A program made the position numbers and the translations under genes. From Terasakiella magnetica (lineage in GTDB: Bacteria; Pseudomonadota; Alphaproteobacteria; Rhodospirillales; Magnetospirillaceae), in contig CACVCF010000024.1 in NCBI GenBank assembly GCA_902729415.1, positions 45,647 through 109,646 of the forward strand: a DNA stretch of 64,000 nt. Direction: 5' to 3'. Each line of letters begins with the position of its first letter. Within the stretch, counting starts at the first letter, position 1. Shown piece by piece: positions 1 to 7,469 of the stretch. Under the pieces are notes generated by a model. The model made no database searches, had not been told where the DNA came from, and saw only the letters and a program-made list of their open reading frames with translations.

Positions 1-2
1 CC

Positions 3-236
3 GCCGAGACCCTGCGCCGGTTGCGCCCGGCCTTGGTGGTCGAGGTCGATCCCCACTCGCTGGAGCGGATGGGCCACAGCGCGGCCGAGGTGTTCAACCG
101 CCTTGCCGGTCTGGGCTATGCCGCTCATGCCCTGGGGGACAAGGGCTGGTCGGATGCCATGGACCCGGCGGCGGCACTGGCCGCCCTTAAGACCTGCGGC
201 AGCGCCTATCTGGACTTCGTGTTTCTGCCGGTCTGA
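3..236 (+). CDS. FkbM-like methyltransferase, C-terminal fragment
   Basis: The frame is open from the window edge to a TGA at 234-236, so only the last 77 or so residues are visible. The stretch with VEVDPHSLERMG followed by AEVFNRLAGLGY resembles the C-terminal end of FkbM-family S-adenosylmethionine-dependent methyltransferases, where an E-x-[DE]-x-x-x-L element precedes a helix of the 'VF..L...GY' type. The family methylates sugars or small molecules in polysaccharide and natural-product clusters. The catalytic part is outside the window, so the family call rests only on this tail. A GC-rich hairpin starts three bases after the stop, suggesting that this gene ends a separate transcription unit. 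Confidence 0.5.
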   Translation, partial: AETLRRLRPALVVEVDPHSLERMGHSAAEVFNRLAGLGYAAHALGDKGWSDAMDPAAALAALKTCGSAYLDFVFLPV

Positions 237-238
237 CC

Positions 239-271
239 GATCAGGCCCCGGCCTTGGGCGCCGGGCCGATC
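239..271 (+). terminator. GC-rich hairpin after the FkbM-like gene
   Basis: GATC at 239-242 pairs with GATC at 268-271, with GGCCC/GGGCC and CGGC/GCCG-type pairing inside and two single-base bulges. It lies 3 nt after the stop codon. No clear T-run follows, so it could be a weak or Rho-assisted terminator. Confidence 0.35.
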
Positions 272-277
272 GCCGCA

Positions 278-306
278 TTGACTTCAAGGGCCGCCGGAAC
301 TATGTT
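278..306 (+). promoter_or_regulatory. sigma70-type promoter for the polysaccharide locus
   Basis: TTGACT (278-283) and TATGTT (301-306) are separated by exactly 17 nt. The predicted transcript would begin about 313, leaving a leader of about 45 nt before the regulator start at 357. It is the best promoter-like sequence seen upstream of the long + strand gene array. Called by eye from consensus only. Confidence 0.55.
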
Positions 307-356
307 CGCGCCGTGAACACGAGGCACCGCCTTCGGCACGGGAGTTTCCAAGGGGC

Positions 357-974
357 ATGGCCGGGAACGAGCCGCATATCATTCTCGGGCTTCTGAACGA
401 GGTTCAGCGCAATAACACCGCCACCCAGCGGGTTATCGCCAAGAATCTGGGCGTGGCCTTGGGGCTCGCCAACGCCTATCTCAAGCGCTGCATCAAGAAG
501 GGCTATGTCAAGGTCAGCGAGGCCCCGGCCAACCGCTATGCCTATTACCTGACGCCCTCGGGCTTTGCCGAGAAGGCCCGGCTGACCGCCGATTACCTCA
601 CCCAATCCTTCGGCTTTTTCCGGACCGCCCGCGCCCATTGCGATGCGGTCATCGCCAGCAGTCTCGACCGCGGCTTTTCCAGGCTGGCCCTGATCGGCGC
701 CTCCGAACTGGGCGAGATCATGGTTTTGTGCGCCCATGGCACCGAAGTGGATCTGGTGGGGGTGATCGATCCGGCCCTGGCGGGCGGCACCCTGGCGGGA
801 ATGCCGGTGATGGCGCGGCGCGAGGATCTGCCCGCCCATGACGCCCTGGTGGTGACATCGCTGGTTTCGGCCCAAAGCGTTTATGACGATTATGTCGGCG
901 TTGTCGGACGCGGACGCATCCTTGCTCCCCAGTTCCTCGGTATTTCCGTGGAGCCGCTTGTCTTGGCCGAGTGA
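357..974 (+). CDS. EPS-associated MarR-type winged-helix regulator
   Basis: A 205-residue protein. Residues 1-80 form a winged helix-turn-helix domain resembling the EPS-associated MarR-type regulators (QRVIAKNLGVALGLANAYLK as recognition region, then the wing around KGYVKVSE and YYLTPSGFAEK). The remaining ~120 residues look like a small Rossmann-like domain (LALIGASELGEIM, then VDLVGVIDP) that may sense a nucleotide or sugar metabolite; that is inference. The ATG is preceded by AAGGGG at close spacing and by the promoter at 278-306. It is the first gene of the array and is followed after 10 nt by the NusG-like gene, so it probably controls transcription of the polysaccharide genes, possibly including itself. 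Confidence 0.8.
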   Translation: MAGNEPHIILGLLNEVQRNNTATQRVIAKNLGVALGLANAYLKRCIKKGYVKVSEAPANRYAYYLTPSGFAEKARLTADYLTQSFGFFRTARAHCDAVIASSLDRGFSRLALIGASELGEIMVLCAHGTEVDLVGVIDPALAGGTLAGMPVMARREDLPAHDALVVTSLVSAQSVYDDYVGVVGRGRILAPQFLGISVEPLVLAE

Positions 975-984
975 GGAGGCCGCG

Positions 985-1488
985 ATGGAGTGCTGGTACG
1001 TGGTTTATACCCATGCCAAGGCCGAGCAGGTGGCGGTTTCCCATTTGCGGCGTCAGGGCTTCGATATCTACTTCCCGCGCTACCGCCGCCGCCGCCGTCA
1101 TGCCCGCAAGGTCGACGAGGTGATGGCGCCGCTGTTTCCCCGCTATGTGTTTCTGCGCATGGACGCCGCCCGCACCCCCTGGCTGGCGGTGCGCTCCACC
1201 GTGGGCGTCCACTCGCTGGTGTGCCAGGGATCGTCGCCGCTGGCCTTGCCACAAGGGGCGGTGGATGAAATCCGCGCCCGTGAGGACGAGGCCGGTCTGG
1301 TTGCCTTCGCCGAGGCGCCGCCCTACGCCAAGGGTATGCGGCTGCGGATCAGCGAAGGTCCCATGGCCGAGCAATTGGGCCTGTTCGAGGGGATCGACGA
1401 CAATCACAGGATCGTCTTGCTGCTGGACCTTCTGGGGCGGCAGGTCCGGGTAGCGGTTCCTTTCGAGGCGGTACGGGCGGAAGCCTGA
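985..1488 (+). CDS. NusG/RfaH-like transcription antitermination protein
   Basis: 167 residues, the usual size for specialised NusG paralogues. The N-terminal NGN domain begins with CWYVVYTHAKAEQVAVSHLR, followed by FDIYFPRYR and APLFPRYVFLRMD, the hallmark RfaH/NusG strand that contacts RNA polymerase. The C-terminal 50 residues (GMRLRISEGPMAEQLGLFEGI, ending VRVAVPFEAV) are KOW-like. The ATG is preceded by GAGGAGG at 973-979. It lies directly upstream of a very long co-directional gene array and of an ops-like sequence at 1548-1558, so it likely allows RNA polymerase to read through the long operon. Specialised paralogue rather than housekeeping NusG is inferred from context. Confidence 0.85.
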   Translation: MECWYVVYTHAKAEQVAVSHLRRQGFDIYFPRYRRRRRHARKVDEVMAPLFPRYVFLRMDAARTPWLAVRSTVGVHSLVCQGSSPLALPQGAVDEIRAREDEAGLVAFAEAPPYAKGMRLRISEGPMAEQLGLFEGIDDNHRIVLLLDLLGRQVRVAVPFEAVRAEA

Positions 1489-1517
1489 CGCGCCGGGGAA
1501 CAATCAGGAATTGGCAT

Positions 1518-1560
1518 GCAGTCCGGTGATGGGATTTCACCCGGACTGCGGTAGCTTGTC
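1518..1560 (+). promoter_or_regulatory. leader hairpin followed by ops-like element
   Basis: GCAGTCCGG (1518-1526) pairs perfectly with CCGGACTGC (1541-1549), giving a 9-bp stem. The stem runs straight into GCGGTAGCTTG (1548-1558), which differs at one position from the core GCGGTAGCGTG of the E. coli ops element that recruits RfaH. It sits between the NusG/RfaH-like gene and the first biosynthetic gene. Resemblance is seen in the sequence; function as a pause and recruitment site is inferred. Confidence 0.5.
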
Positions 1561-1596
1561 TGGATTTCGGCGTATAGCGAAGAGGAACGTCTGATC

Positions 1597-2820
1597 GTGA
1601 TCAATTGCCGCATTTGCGACACCCCCATTGCCGCCTTCATGACGTTTGGACGCATGCCCATCGCCAACGGCTTCCTTACCCCCGATCAGTTCGAGGCCGA
1701 GCATTTCTTCGAGCTGGCCCCGGCGTTCTGCCCCCAATGCGGCATGCTCCAGATCGTCGATCAACCGGCGCCGGAGATGATGTTTCACGGCAATTACGCC
1801 TTCTTCTCGGGCACGTCGCGCTATATGCAGCTGCATTTCCAGCGCTTCGCCGAGCAGGTGACGGCCACCATCCTGGCCGGGCGGCCCGACCCCTTCGTGG
1901 TCGAGCTGGGCAGCAATGACGGCATCATGCTGCGGAACTTCGCGGCCAAGGGCATCCGCCACCTGGGCTGCGAGCCGTCGGAGAACGTCGCCGCCGCCGC
2001 CCGCGCCCAAGGGGTCAACACGCTGTGCGCCTTCTTCGGCAAAGACACCGCCTTGAAGATCCGGGCCGAACACGGCCCCGCCGACGTCATCCAGGCCGCC
2101 AACGTCATGTGCCACATCCCCGATCTGCATGGGGTGGCCGAGGGCGTCAAGGCGCTGATCAAGCCCGACGGCGTGCTGATCTTCGAAGACCCCTATCTCG
2201 GCGACATGATCGCCAAGACCTCCTACGACCAGATCTATGACGAACATGTCTTCGTGTTCTCGGCCACGTCGGTCCGCAACGCCTTCGCCCGCCACGGCCT
2301 GGAGCTGGTCAATGTCGAGGCGCAGGTCACCCATGGCGGTTCCATGCGCTATACCCTGGCGCCCACGGGCTCGCGTCCGGTGGCGGCGGCGGTGACCGAG
2401 CTTTTGGCCAAGGAAGCGGTGCAAGGGTTGGACAAGGCCGTCACCTATGACCGCTTCCGCGACAAGTGCGAGACCTCCAAGCGGGATCTGGTGGCGCTGC
2501 TGACCCGTCTCAAGGCCGAAGGCAAGCGGGTGGTGGGCTATGGCGCCACCTCCAAGAGCACCACGGTGCTGAATTACACCGGCATCGGCCCCGATCTGAT
2601 CGAGTTCATCTCCGACACCACCCCGATCAAGCAGGGCAAGCTGACCCCCGGCATGCATATTCCGGTGAAGCCCTACGACGCCTTCACCGCCCGCTATCCC
2701 GATTACGCCTTGCTGTTCGCCTGGAACCACAAGGCCGAGATCCTGGAAAAAGAGGACGCCTTCAAGGCGGCGGGGGGCAAGTGGATCGTCTATGTTCCCG
2801 CCGTGGGAGTGGCCGAGTGA
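1597..2820 (+). CDS. sugar C-methyltransferase (NovU/TylCIII type)
   Basis: 407 residues. The N-terminus has a zinc-binding region (CRICDTP and [11 protein letters not shown], four cysteines), the centre a class I S-adenosylmethionine fold ([20 protein letters not shown], then CEPSENVA), and the C-terminus a domain with [14 protein letters not shown]. This three-part layout is that of C-methyltransferases acting on nucleotide-linked 4-keto sugars. The GTG start is preceded by AGAGGAA at 1580-1586. The stop overlaps the GTG of the DegT aminotransferase by 4 nt, so methylation and transamination may act on the same dTDP-keto sugar. The exact carbon methylated cannot be told from sequence. Confidence 0.85.
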   Translation: MINCRICDTPIAAFMTFGRMPIANGFLTPDQFEAEHFFELAPAFCPQCGMLQIVDQPAPEMMFHGNYAFFSGTSRYMQLHFQRFAEQVTATILAGRPDPFVVELGSNDGIMLRNFAAKGIRHLGCEPSENVAAAARAQGVNTLCAFFGKDTALKIRAEHGPADVIQAANVMCHIPDLHGVAEGVKALIKPDGVLIFEDPYLGDMIAKTSYDQIYDEHVFVFSATSVRNAFARHGLELVNVEAQVTHGGSMRYTLAPTGSRPVAAAVTELLAKEAVQGLDKAVTYDRFRDKCETSKRDLVALLTRLKAEGKRVVGYGATSKSTTVLNYTGIGPDLIEFISDTTPIKQGKLTPGMHIPVKPYDAFTARYPDYALLFAWNHKAEILEKEDAFKAAGGKWIVYVPAVGVAE

Positions 2821-3917
2821 TTTTGTTCAGCCTGCCGGGCGCCCAGGTCCGCTCTCATCGCGCCGCCATCGACGAGGCCATCCGCCGCGTGCTGGATGGC
2901 GGCTGGTATGTGCTGGGCAAGGAGGTGGAGGCGTTCGAACGGGAATTCGCCGATTATCTGGGTACCGCCCACGCCATCGGCGTCAACAGCGGCACCGATG
3001 CCCTGCATCTGGCCCTCAAGGCGCTGAACATCGGTCCCGGCGATCAGGTCGCCACCGTGTCCCATACCGCCGTCGCCACCATCGCCGCCATCGAGATGGC
3101 GGGAGCCGAGCCGCTGCTGGTCGATATCGACCCGATTCATTACACCATCGATCCGGTTAAGCTGGAGGCGGCGATCACGCCCCGCACCAAGGCGGTGGTG
3201 GTGGTTCATCTTTATGGGCAGGCCGCCGACATGGACGCCATCTTGCCCATCGCCCGCCGTCACGGCCTGAAGGTGATCGAAGATTGCGCCCAGGCCACCG
3301 GCGCCCTGTACAAGGGCCGCCGTCTGGGCAGTCTGGGCGATGCCGGCTGCTTCAGCTTCTATCCCACCAAGAATCTGGGGGCGGTGGGCGACGGCGGCGC
3401 GGTGGTGACCCAATACGACGCCGTGGCCCAGCGCCTGCGGTCGTTGCGGGAATATGGCTGGCGCGGTGACCGCATCAGCCATGTGCCCGGCCTCAATTCC
3501 CGCTTGGACGAGCTTCAGGCTGCGATCTTGCGGGCCAAGCTGCCGCATCTGGATGCCGATAACGAGCGCAGGCGCGCCATCGCCGCTCGTTACGATGCCG
3601 AATTGTCATCGGTGATCGGCTGTCCGGTCCAGCGTCCCGACAGCCGCCACGTCTTTCATCTTTATGTGGCGCGGGTGGCGGGGCGCGACGGTCTGATGGC
3701 GGGGCTGCGCCAGCGGGGGGTCGGCGCCTCCATTCACTATCCCCTGGCGGCGCATCAGCAGCCCGCCTATCTGGGGCGGCTGGCGGGCGACGAGACCCTG
3801 GCCGAGACCGAACGGACGGTGCTGGAGATCCTGACCCTGCCGATCTATCCCGAATTGAGCGATGACGAGGTGTCGCAGGTGATCGCGGCGGTCAAGGCCG
3901 AGACCGGTCATGGCTAG
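2817..3917 (+). CDS. DegT/DnrJ/EryC1 sugar aminotransferase
   Basis: 366 residues, typical for PLP-dependent nucleotide-sugar aminotransferases. [12 protein letters not shown] at about 57-68 is the cofactor phosphate loop, VIEDCAQA contains the conserved Asp, and K185 in [14 protein letters not shown] is the Schiff-base lysine. The GTG start overlaps the upstream stop by 4 nt. With an FdtA-type 3,4-ketoisomerase two genes downstream and RmlA/RmlB further on, it is likely the FdtB/QdtB-like step giving a dTDP-3-amino-3,6-dideoxyhexose; substrate is inferred. Its TAG stop (3915-3917) falls at the junction with a TA-flanked repeat insertion. Confidence 0.87.
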   Translation: MILFSLPGAQVRSHRAAIDEAIRRVLDGGWYVLGKEVEAFEREFADYLGTAHAIGVNSGTDALHLALKALNIGPGDQVATVSHTAVATIAAIEMAGAEPLLVDIDPIHYTIDPVKLEAAITPRTKAVVVVHLYGQAADMDAILPIARRHGLKVIEDCAQATGALYKGRRLGSLGDAGCFSFYPTKNLGAVGDGGAVVTQYDAVAQRLRSLREYGWRGDRISHVPGLNSRLDELQAAILRAKLPHLDADNERRRAIAARYDAELSSVIGCPVQRPDSRHVFHLYVARVAGRDGLMAGLRQRGVGASIHYPLAAHQQPAYLGRLAGDETLAETERTVLEILTLPIYPELSDDEVSQVIAAVKAETGHG

Positions 3918-4186
3918 AGCATTTTCCGGCCAATTGGAATCGCCCCGACGGCGGCGATTTCCGAGGCGATGCACGAAGGAAGGCGCAGAGCGTGGCGGCG
4001 CCACGGTCAAGCCGTCCGACACAGCAGCGGCCGCAAATCGGCCCGTCCCTTCGGGTTGTCCATGCGGCGGGCATCCGCGGTGTTCCGGCCTTTGCCCGAT
4101 GCGCCGCATCGCGCGGCAAGCCGCGCCTTGCGGCCTGCCTCCCCGCATGGAACAACGGAGTGATCCCAGTTGACCGGAAATTGCTC
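3917..4186. mobile_element. MITE with 25-bp imperfect inverted ends and TA duplication
   Basis: The left end GAGCATTTTCCGGCCAATTG and the reverse complement of the right end GAGCAATTTCCGGTCAACTG agree except at three of these 20 positions; similarity continues to GGAATC/GGGATC. TA flanks both ends (3915-3916 and 4187-4188), as expected for a target duplication of an IS630/mariner-type element. The 270-bp interior has no convincing gene. Removing the element plus one TA restores ATG GCT AGG TCC, an in-frame start for the downstream epimerase that overlaps the upstream stop. Parent transposon is not identifiable here. Confidence 0.75.
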
Positions 4187-5153
4187 TAGGTCCGCCTATG
4201 CGGGGCAATCGGTCCTGGTCACCGGGGCGGGCGGCTATATCGGGTCGGCGCTGACGGCGGCGCTGGTGGCGGCGGGTGCCGGGGTCATCCGCCTCAGCCG
4301 CGGCCCTTTGCCGCCCTTGGCGGGCACATCGGATGTGACCGGCGACCCCTGCCGGGCTGCGACCTGGGCGGGCGCTGTGCTGGAGGCCGATACGGTCTTT
4401 CATCTGGCGGGCGAGACCAGCCTTTACGCTGCCTTGGCCGATCCCCTGGCCAGTCTCGAAGCCAATGTCCTGCCCCTGGTCCATCTGGGCCAGGCCTTCC
4501 GCAAGGCGGGGCGCTGTCCGGTGGTGGTGGCGGCCAGCACCTGCACCGTATTCGGCCTTGCCCAAAGCCTGCCGGTGAGTGATGCGGCGCCGCCCTTGCC
4601 GCTCAGCCATTATGACACTCACAAGCTGATGGCCGAAATGCAATTGGCCCAGGATTGCCGCGAGGGCTTCGTGCGGGGCTGCGCCCTGCGCCTGGCCAAC
4701 GTCTATGGCCTGGGACCGCGCAGCCAGGGCGCGCCCGACCGGGGCATTCTCGACCGCATGGTGCGCAAGGCCCTGGCGGGCGAGGCCATCACCGTCTATG
4801 GCGACGGCACTCATGTCCGCGACTATATCCATCTGGATGACGTGGTGACGGCCTTTCTGGCGGCGGGCTCTTGCGCCCAGGCCTGGGATGGCGGTGCCCT
4901 GATGGCGGCGACCGGGCGGCCCAGCACCCTGGGGCAGGCCTTTGCTCTGGTGGCCGAGCGGGTGGCGGCCCTGACCGGCGCGCCGCCGGTGCCGCTCTGC
5001 ATGGCGCCGTGGCCTGCGGGTGCCCATGCCGCCGAATTTCGTAATTTCGTGGGTATGGCCGAGCGGCTGCGGAGCCTGACCGGCTGGGCTCCCGCCGTTT
5101 CACTGACCGACGGTATCGACCGGACCATCCGGGAACTGACGAGGACATCATGA
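4170..5153 (+). CDS. NAD-dependent epimerase/dehydratase (SDR) with MITE-derived start
   Basis: 327 residues, extended SDR fold: GAGGYIGSALTAAL is the NAD-binding glycine motif and Y-D-T-H-K (in SHYDTHKLMAEM) the catalytic YxxxK. Likely acts on a nucleotide-sugar as 4-epimerase, dehydratase or reductase; the substrate is unknown. The only start that keeps the nucleotide-binding motif is TTG at 4170, because an in-frame TGA lies at 4161 and no ATG or GTG occurs before the glycine loop. This TTG and an upstream GGAG (4157-4160) are both inside the inserted MITE. Before insertion the start would have been ATG at 3910. Ends with a 4-nt overlap with the FdtA-like gene. Confidence 0.8.
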   Translation: MTGNCSRSAYAGQSVLVTGAGGYIGSALTAALVAAGAGVIRLSRGPLPPLAGTSDVTGDPCRAATWAGAVLEADTVFHLAGETSLYAALADPLASLEANVLPLVHLGQAFRKAGRCPVVVAASTCTVFGLAQSLPVSDAAPPLPLSHYDTHKLMAEMQLAQDCREGFVRGCALRLANVYGLGPRSQGAPDRGILDRMVRKALAGEAITVYGDGTHVRDYIHLDDVVTAFLAAGSCAQAWDGGALMAATGRPSTLGQAFALVAERVAALTGAPPVPLCMAPWPAGAHAAEFRNFVGMAERLRSLTGWAPAVSLTDGIDRTIRELTRTS

Positions 5154-5587
5154 CCACTCTTCCCCTTGTGGCCGAATTGCAGGTCTCGCGGCTGCAAGCC
5201 ATCGGCGATGACACCGGAACCCTGCTGGTGGCCGAAAGCGGGCGTCAGGTGCCGTTCGCCATCGCCCGGACCTTTGTGGTCACCGGCGTCGCGGCGGGCG
5301 CCATGCGCGGCCATCACGCCCACAAGCGCTGCCAGCAATTGCTGGTCTGTCTCAGCGGCCGCATCTCGGTTCTGGTCTATGACGGCAGCACCTCGCACAC
5401 CCTGGTGCTGGCGGGGGTGGGGGAGTCCTTGTACATCCCGCCCGGCATCTGGGCGGAACAGGTCTATGAGGCTCCTGACACGATCTTGATGGTGCTGTGC
5501 GACCAGGCCTATGACGAGGCCGATTATCTGCGCGATTACGAAGGCTTTCTGGCCTGGCGCGCCAATGGGGGGAAGGAACAGGCATGA
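5150..5587 (+). CDS. fdtA: FdtA/QdtA-type dTDP-sugar 3,4-ketoisomerase
   Basis: 145 residues, one cupin domain. The RGHHAHK motif at 53-59 carries the histidines characteristic of the FdtA/QdtA/TylM-type isomerases that turn dTDP-4-keto-6-deoxyglucose into a 3-keto product; YIPPGIWAEQVYEA matches the later cupin strand. Starts and ends with ATGA overlaps to its neighbours, so it is translationally coupled. It fits between RmlB (8492-9589) and the DegT aminotransferase (2817-3917) in a route to a dTDP-3-amino-3,6-dideoxyhexose. Which C4 stereoisomer is formed (Fuc3N or Qui3N type) cannot be seen. Confidence 0.8.
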   Translation: MTTLPLVAELQVSRLQAIGDDTGTLLVAESGRQVPFAIARTFVVTGVAAGAMRGHHAHKRCQQLLVCLSGRISVLVYDGSTSHTLVLAGVGESLYIPPGIWAEQVYEAPDTILMVLCDQAYDEADYLRDYEGFLAWRANGGKEQA

Positions 5588-6519
5588 AGATCGTCGTCAC
5601 CGGCGCGCTGGGCCATATCGGTTCGCGCCTTGTCCGCCACCTGCCCGATCATTTTCCCGGGGCCGAGATCGTTCTGGTCGATGACATGTCGACCCAGCGC
5701 TATCCCGCCTTGTTCGATCTGCCCGCGTCCGGGCGCTATCGCTTTATCGAAGGCGACGTCACTAGGCTGGATCTGGCGCCGTTGCTGGCGGGCGCCGCCG
5801 CGGTGGTGCAGCTGGCCGCCATCACCGACGCCACCCGCAGCTTCGACCGCAAGGACGAGGTCGAGCAGAACAATTTCCACGCCACCCGCCAGATCGCCGA
5901 AGCCTGCCTGAAGGCGGGGGTGCCGCTGATCCATCCGTCGTCCACCAGCGTCTACGGCACCCAGAACGAGGTGGTGGACGAGGAATGCGGCCCCGACGAA
6001 CTGGCGCCACAAAGCCCCTATGCCGAGTGCAAGCTGAAGGAAGAGGCCCTTCTGGCCGAGATGGGCAAGAGCGGCCTTCGGTTCATCACCTGCCGCTTCG
6101 GCACCATCTTCGGCACCTCGCCCGGCATGCGCTTTCACACCGCCGTCAACAAGTTCTGCTGGCAGGCGGTGATGGGCCTGCCGCTGACGGTGTGGACCAC
6201 CGCCTATGACCAGAAGCGCCCCTATCTCGATCTTGGCGATTGCGTCCGCGCCGTGGCCCATATCATCGGCACCGGCCTGTTCGACGGGCGCATCCACAAC
6301 GTGCTGACCGCCAATTGCACCGTGCGCCAGATCGTCGATGCCATCCGGGTGCATGTGCCCGATCTCGAGGTCGGCTTCGTCGATGCCCGCATCATGAACC
6401 AGCTCAGCTATGAAGTCGCCAATCAGCGCTTCAGAAGCAGCGGTTTCGAGTTTCAGGGTTCGGTGGCGGCGGGGATCGAAGACACCATCCGTCTTTTGCG
6501 TGGAGCAAACCGGTCATGA
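5584..6519 (+). CDS. NAD-dependent epimerase/dehydratase (SDR)
   Basis: 311 residues. VVTGALGHIGSRLVRHL is the nucleotide-binding loop, and Y-A-E-C-K (SPYAECKLKEEALL) the catalytic motif. STSVYGTQ and CRFGTIFGTSPGMRFH are typical of extended SDRs working on nucleotide sugars. It overlaps both neighbours by 4 nt. The reaction (4-epimerisation, reduction or dehydration) is not determinable; within the dTDP-sugar group it may carry out a final ketoreduction, since no RmlD is present. Confidence 0.8.
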   Translation: MKIVVTGALGHIGSRLVRHLPDHFPGAEIVLVDDMSTQRYPALFDLPASGRYRFIEGDVTRLDLAPLLAGAAAVVQLAAITDATRSFDRKDEVEQNNFHATRQIAEACLKAGVPLIHPSSTSVYGTQNEVVDEECGPDELAPQSPYAECKLKEEALLAEMGKSGLRFITCRFGTIFGTSPGMRFHTAVNKFCWQAVMGLPLTVWTTAYDQKRPYLDLGDCVRAVAHIIGTGLFDGRIHNVLTANCTVRQIVDAIRVHVPDLEVGFVDARIMNQLSYEVANQRFRSSGFEFQGSVAAGIEDTIRLLRGANRS

Positions 6520-7418
6520 CTGGAACTTTCAATGCCAGCGAGATGTGGGCCCGAATTATCTCCGAGACGCAACTGGATCCGTCCTTGGATCTGGACGAGA
6601 ACCGGATTCGTGAAATTAATAAGCACTTGGCGGGCTGGGATCCAGCGGCTAACGGTGTCCGTTATGCCAAGACGGCATTGTATTTAGCTGCACAGCGTCT
6701 GGAGTCACGGCATTGGGCTTTGCTTGATGCCATCGGTGAAACGCGATTGCGTGATCCGGTTGAGGTAATTTTGGGCAGTCGTTCGATTGGTTTCGACTAC
6801 CTCCAGGTCGTACTGGAGCTGGACTTTATGGCCCCTGCCCTGGACAAGGCAAACACGGTGACGGAGATCGGTGCCGGCTATGGCCGGACCGCCCATGGCG
6901 TTCTGATCACCCGACCCAATTTGCACCGTTATACGATCATTGACCTTGCACCTTGCCTAGCACTATCCCGCAGCTATCTGAGGCGCGTTCTGCCACAAGA
7001 GTTTTTTACCAAGATCGCCTTTGTCGCCAATGATGAATTGGGTGATGGTGCGGTAATCGGTGGCGATCTGGTAATCAATATCGATTCCATGGCGGAGATG
7101 GATGCCGAGATTGTTCGAGGTTATCTGTGCCTGATCGATCGTTACGCTACTACCTTTTACTGTAAGAATCCGGTCGGAAAATATATGCCCCAGTCTATTG
7201 GCCTTCCAGAGAGCGCGATCGGCAGCGTAGCGACCAGTCAGGCCATGAAGACAGGACTATTGCGCGATATTGTTGATATCTTTAACGAGTTGGATATAGA
7301 GGGCCGGTCCGACGCCTTTGCGGCAGCCTACCGCCCCAGCCCGGACTGGGGTCTCATCAACGCATCCCCTGCTTTGCCCTGGACGTATTATCGTCAAGCT
7401 CTATTTGGAAGAGTTTGA
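6516..7418 (+). CDS. putative sugar O-methyltransferase (NanM type)
   Basis: 300 residues. The glycine motif VTEIGAGYGRTAHGVL is followed by YTIIDLAPCLALSRSYL and by LVINIDSMAEMD, the pattern of the 'putative sugar O-methyltransferase' family found in O-antigen clusters. The C-terminal part ends with WTYYRQALFGRV. It begins with an ATGA overlap. Base composition falls here: for example the line 7141-7200 is about 45% G+C, clearly lower than the flanking genes, suggesting separate acquisition together with the start of the next gene. The specific hydroxyl methylated is unknown. Confidence 0.75.
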   Translation: MTGTFNASEMWARIISETQLDPSLDLDENRIREINKHLAGWDPAANGVRYAKTALYLAAQRLESRHWALLDAIGETRLRDPVEVILGSRSIGFDYLQVVLELDFMAPALDKANTVTEIGAGYGRTAHGVLITRPNLHRYTIIDLAPCLALSRSYLRRVLPQEFFTKIAFVANDELGDGAVIGGDLVINIDSMAEMDAEIVRGYLCLIDRYATTFYCKNPVGKYMPQSIGLPESAIGSVATSQAMKTGLLRDIVDIFNELDIEGRSDAFAAAYRPSPDWGLINASPALPWTYYRQALFGRV

Positions 7419-7469
7419 TTTTATAGCTTGTGGGGATTGCCATAAACTAGTCAAGCATCTGTATCTTTC

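Noticed and set aside
1537..2730. Long open frame on the reverse strand opposite the C-methyltransferase
   Set aside because: It mirrors a well-supported gene in G+C-rich DNA; the peptide is rich in Gly, His and Gln without domain motifs. The same holds for 12823-14955, 37762-40023, 43677-45791 and 49066-50859.
3910..4173. Open frame of 87 codons through the MITE
   Set aside because: It starts at the old epimerase ATG and runs through transposon sequence, with Arg/Pro-rich low-complexity peptide. It is the by-product of the insertion.
7437..7465. Possible promoter TTGCCA before the mosaic glycosyltransferase
   Set aside because: With a 17-nt spacer the -10 hexamer would be TGTATC, ending only 4 nt before the ATG; not convincing.
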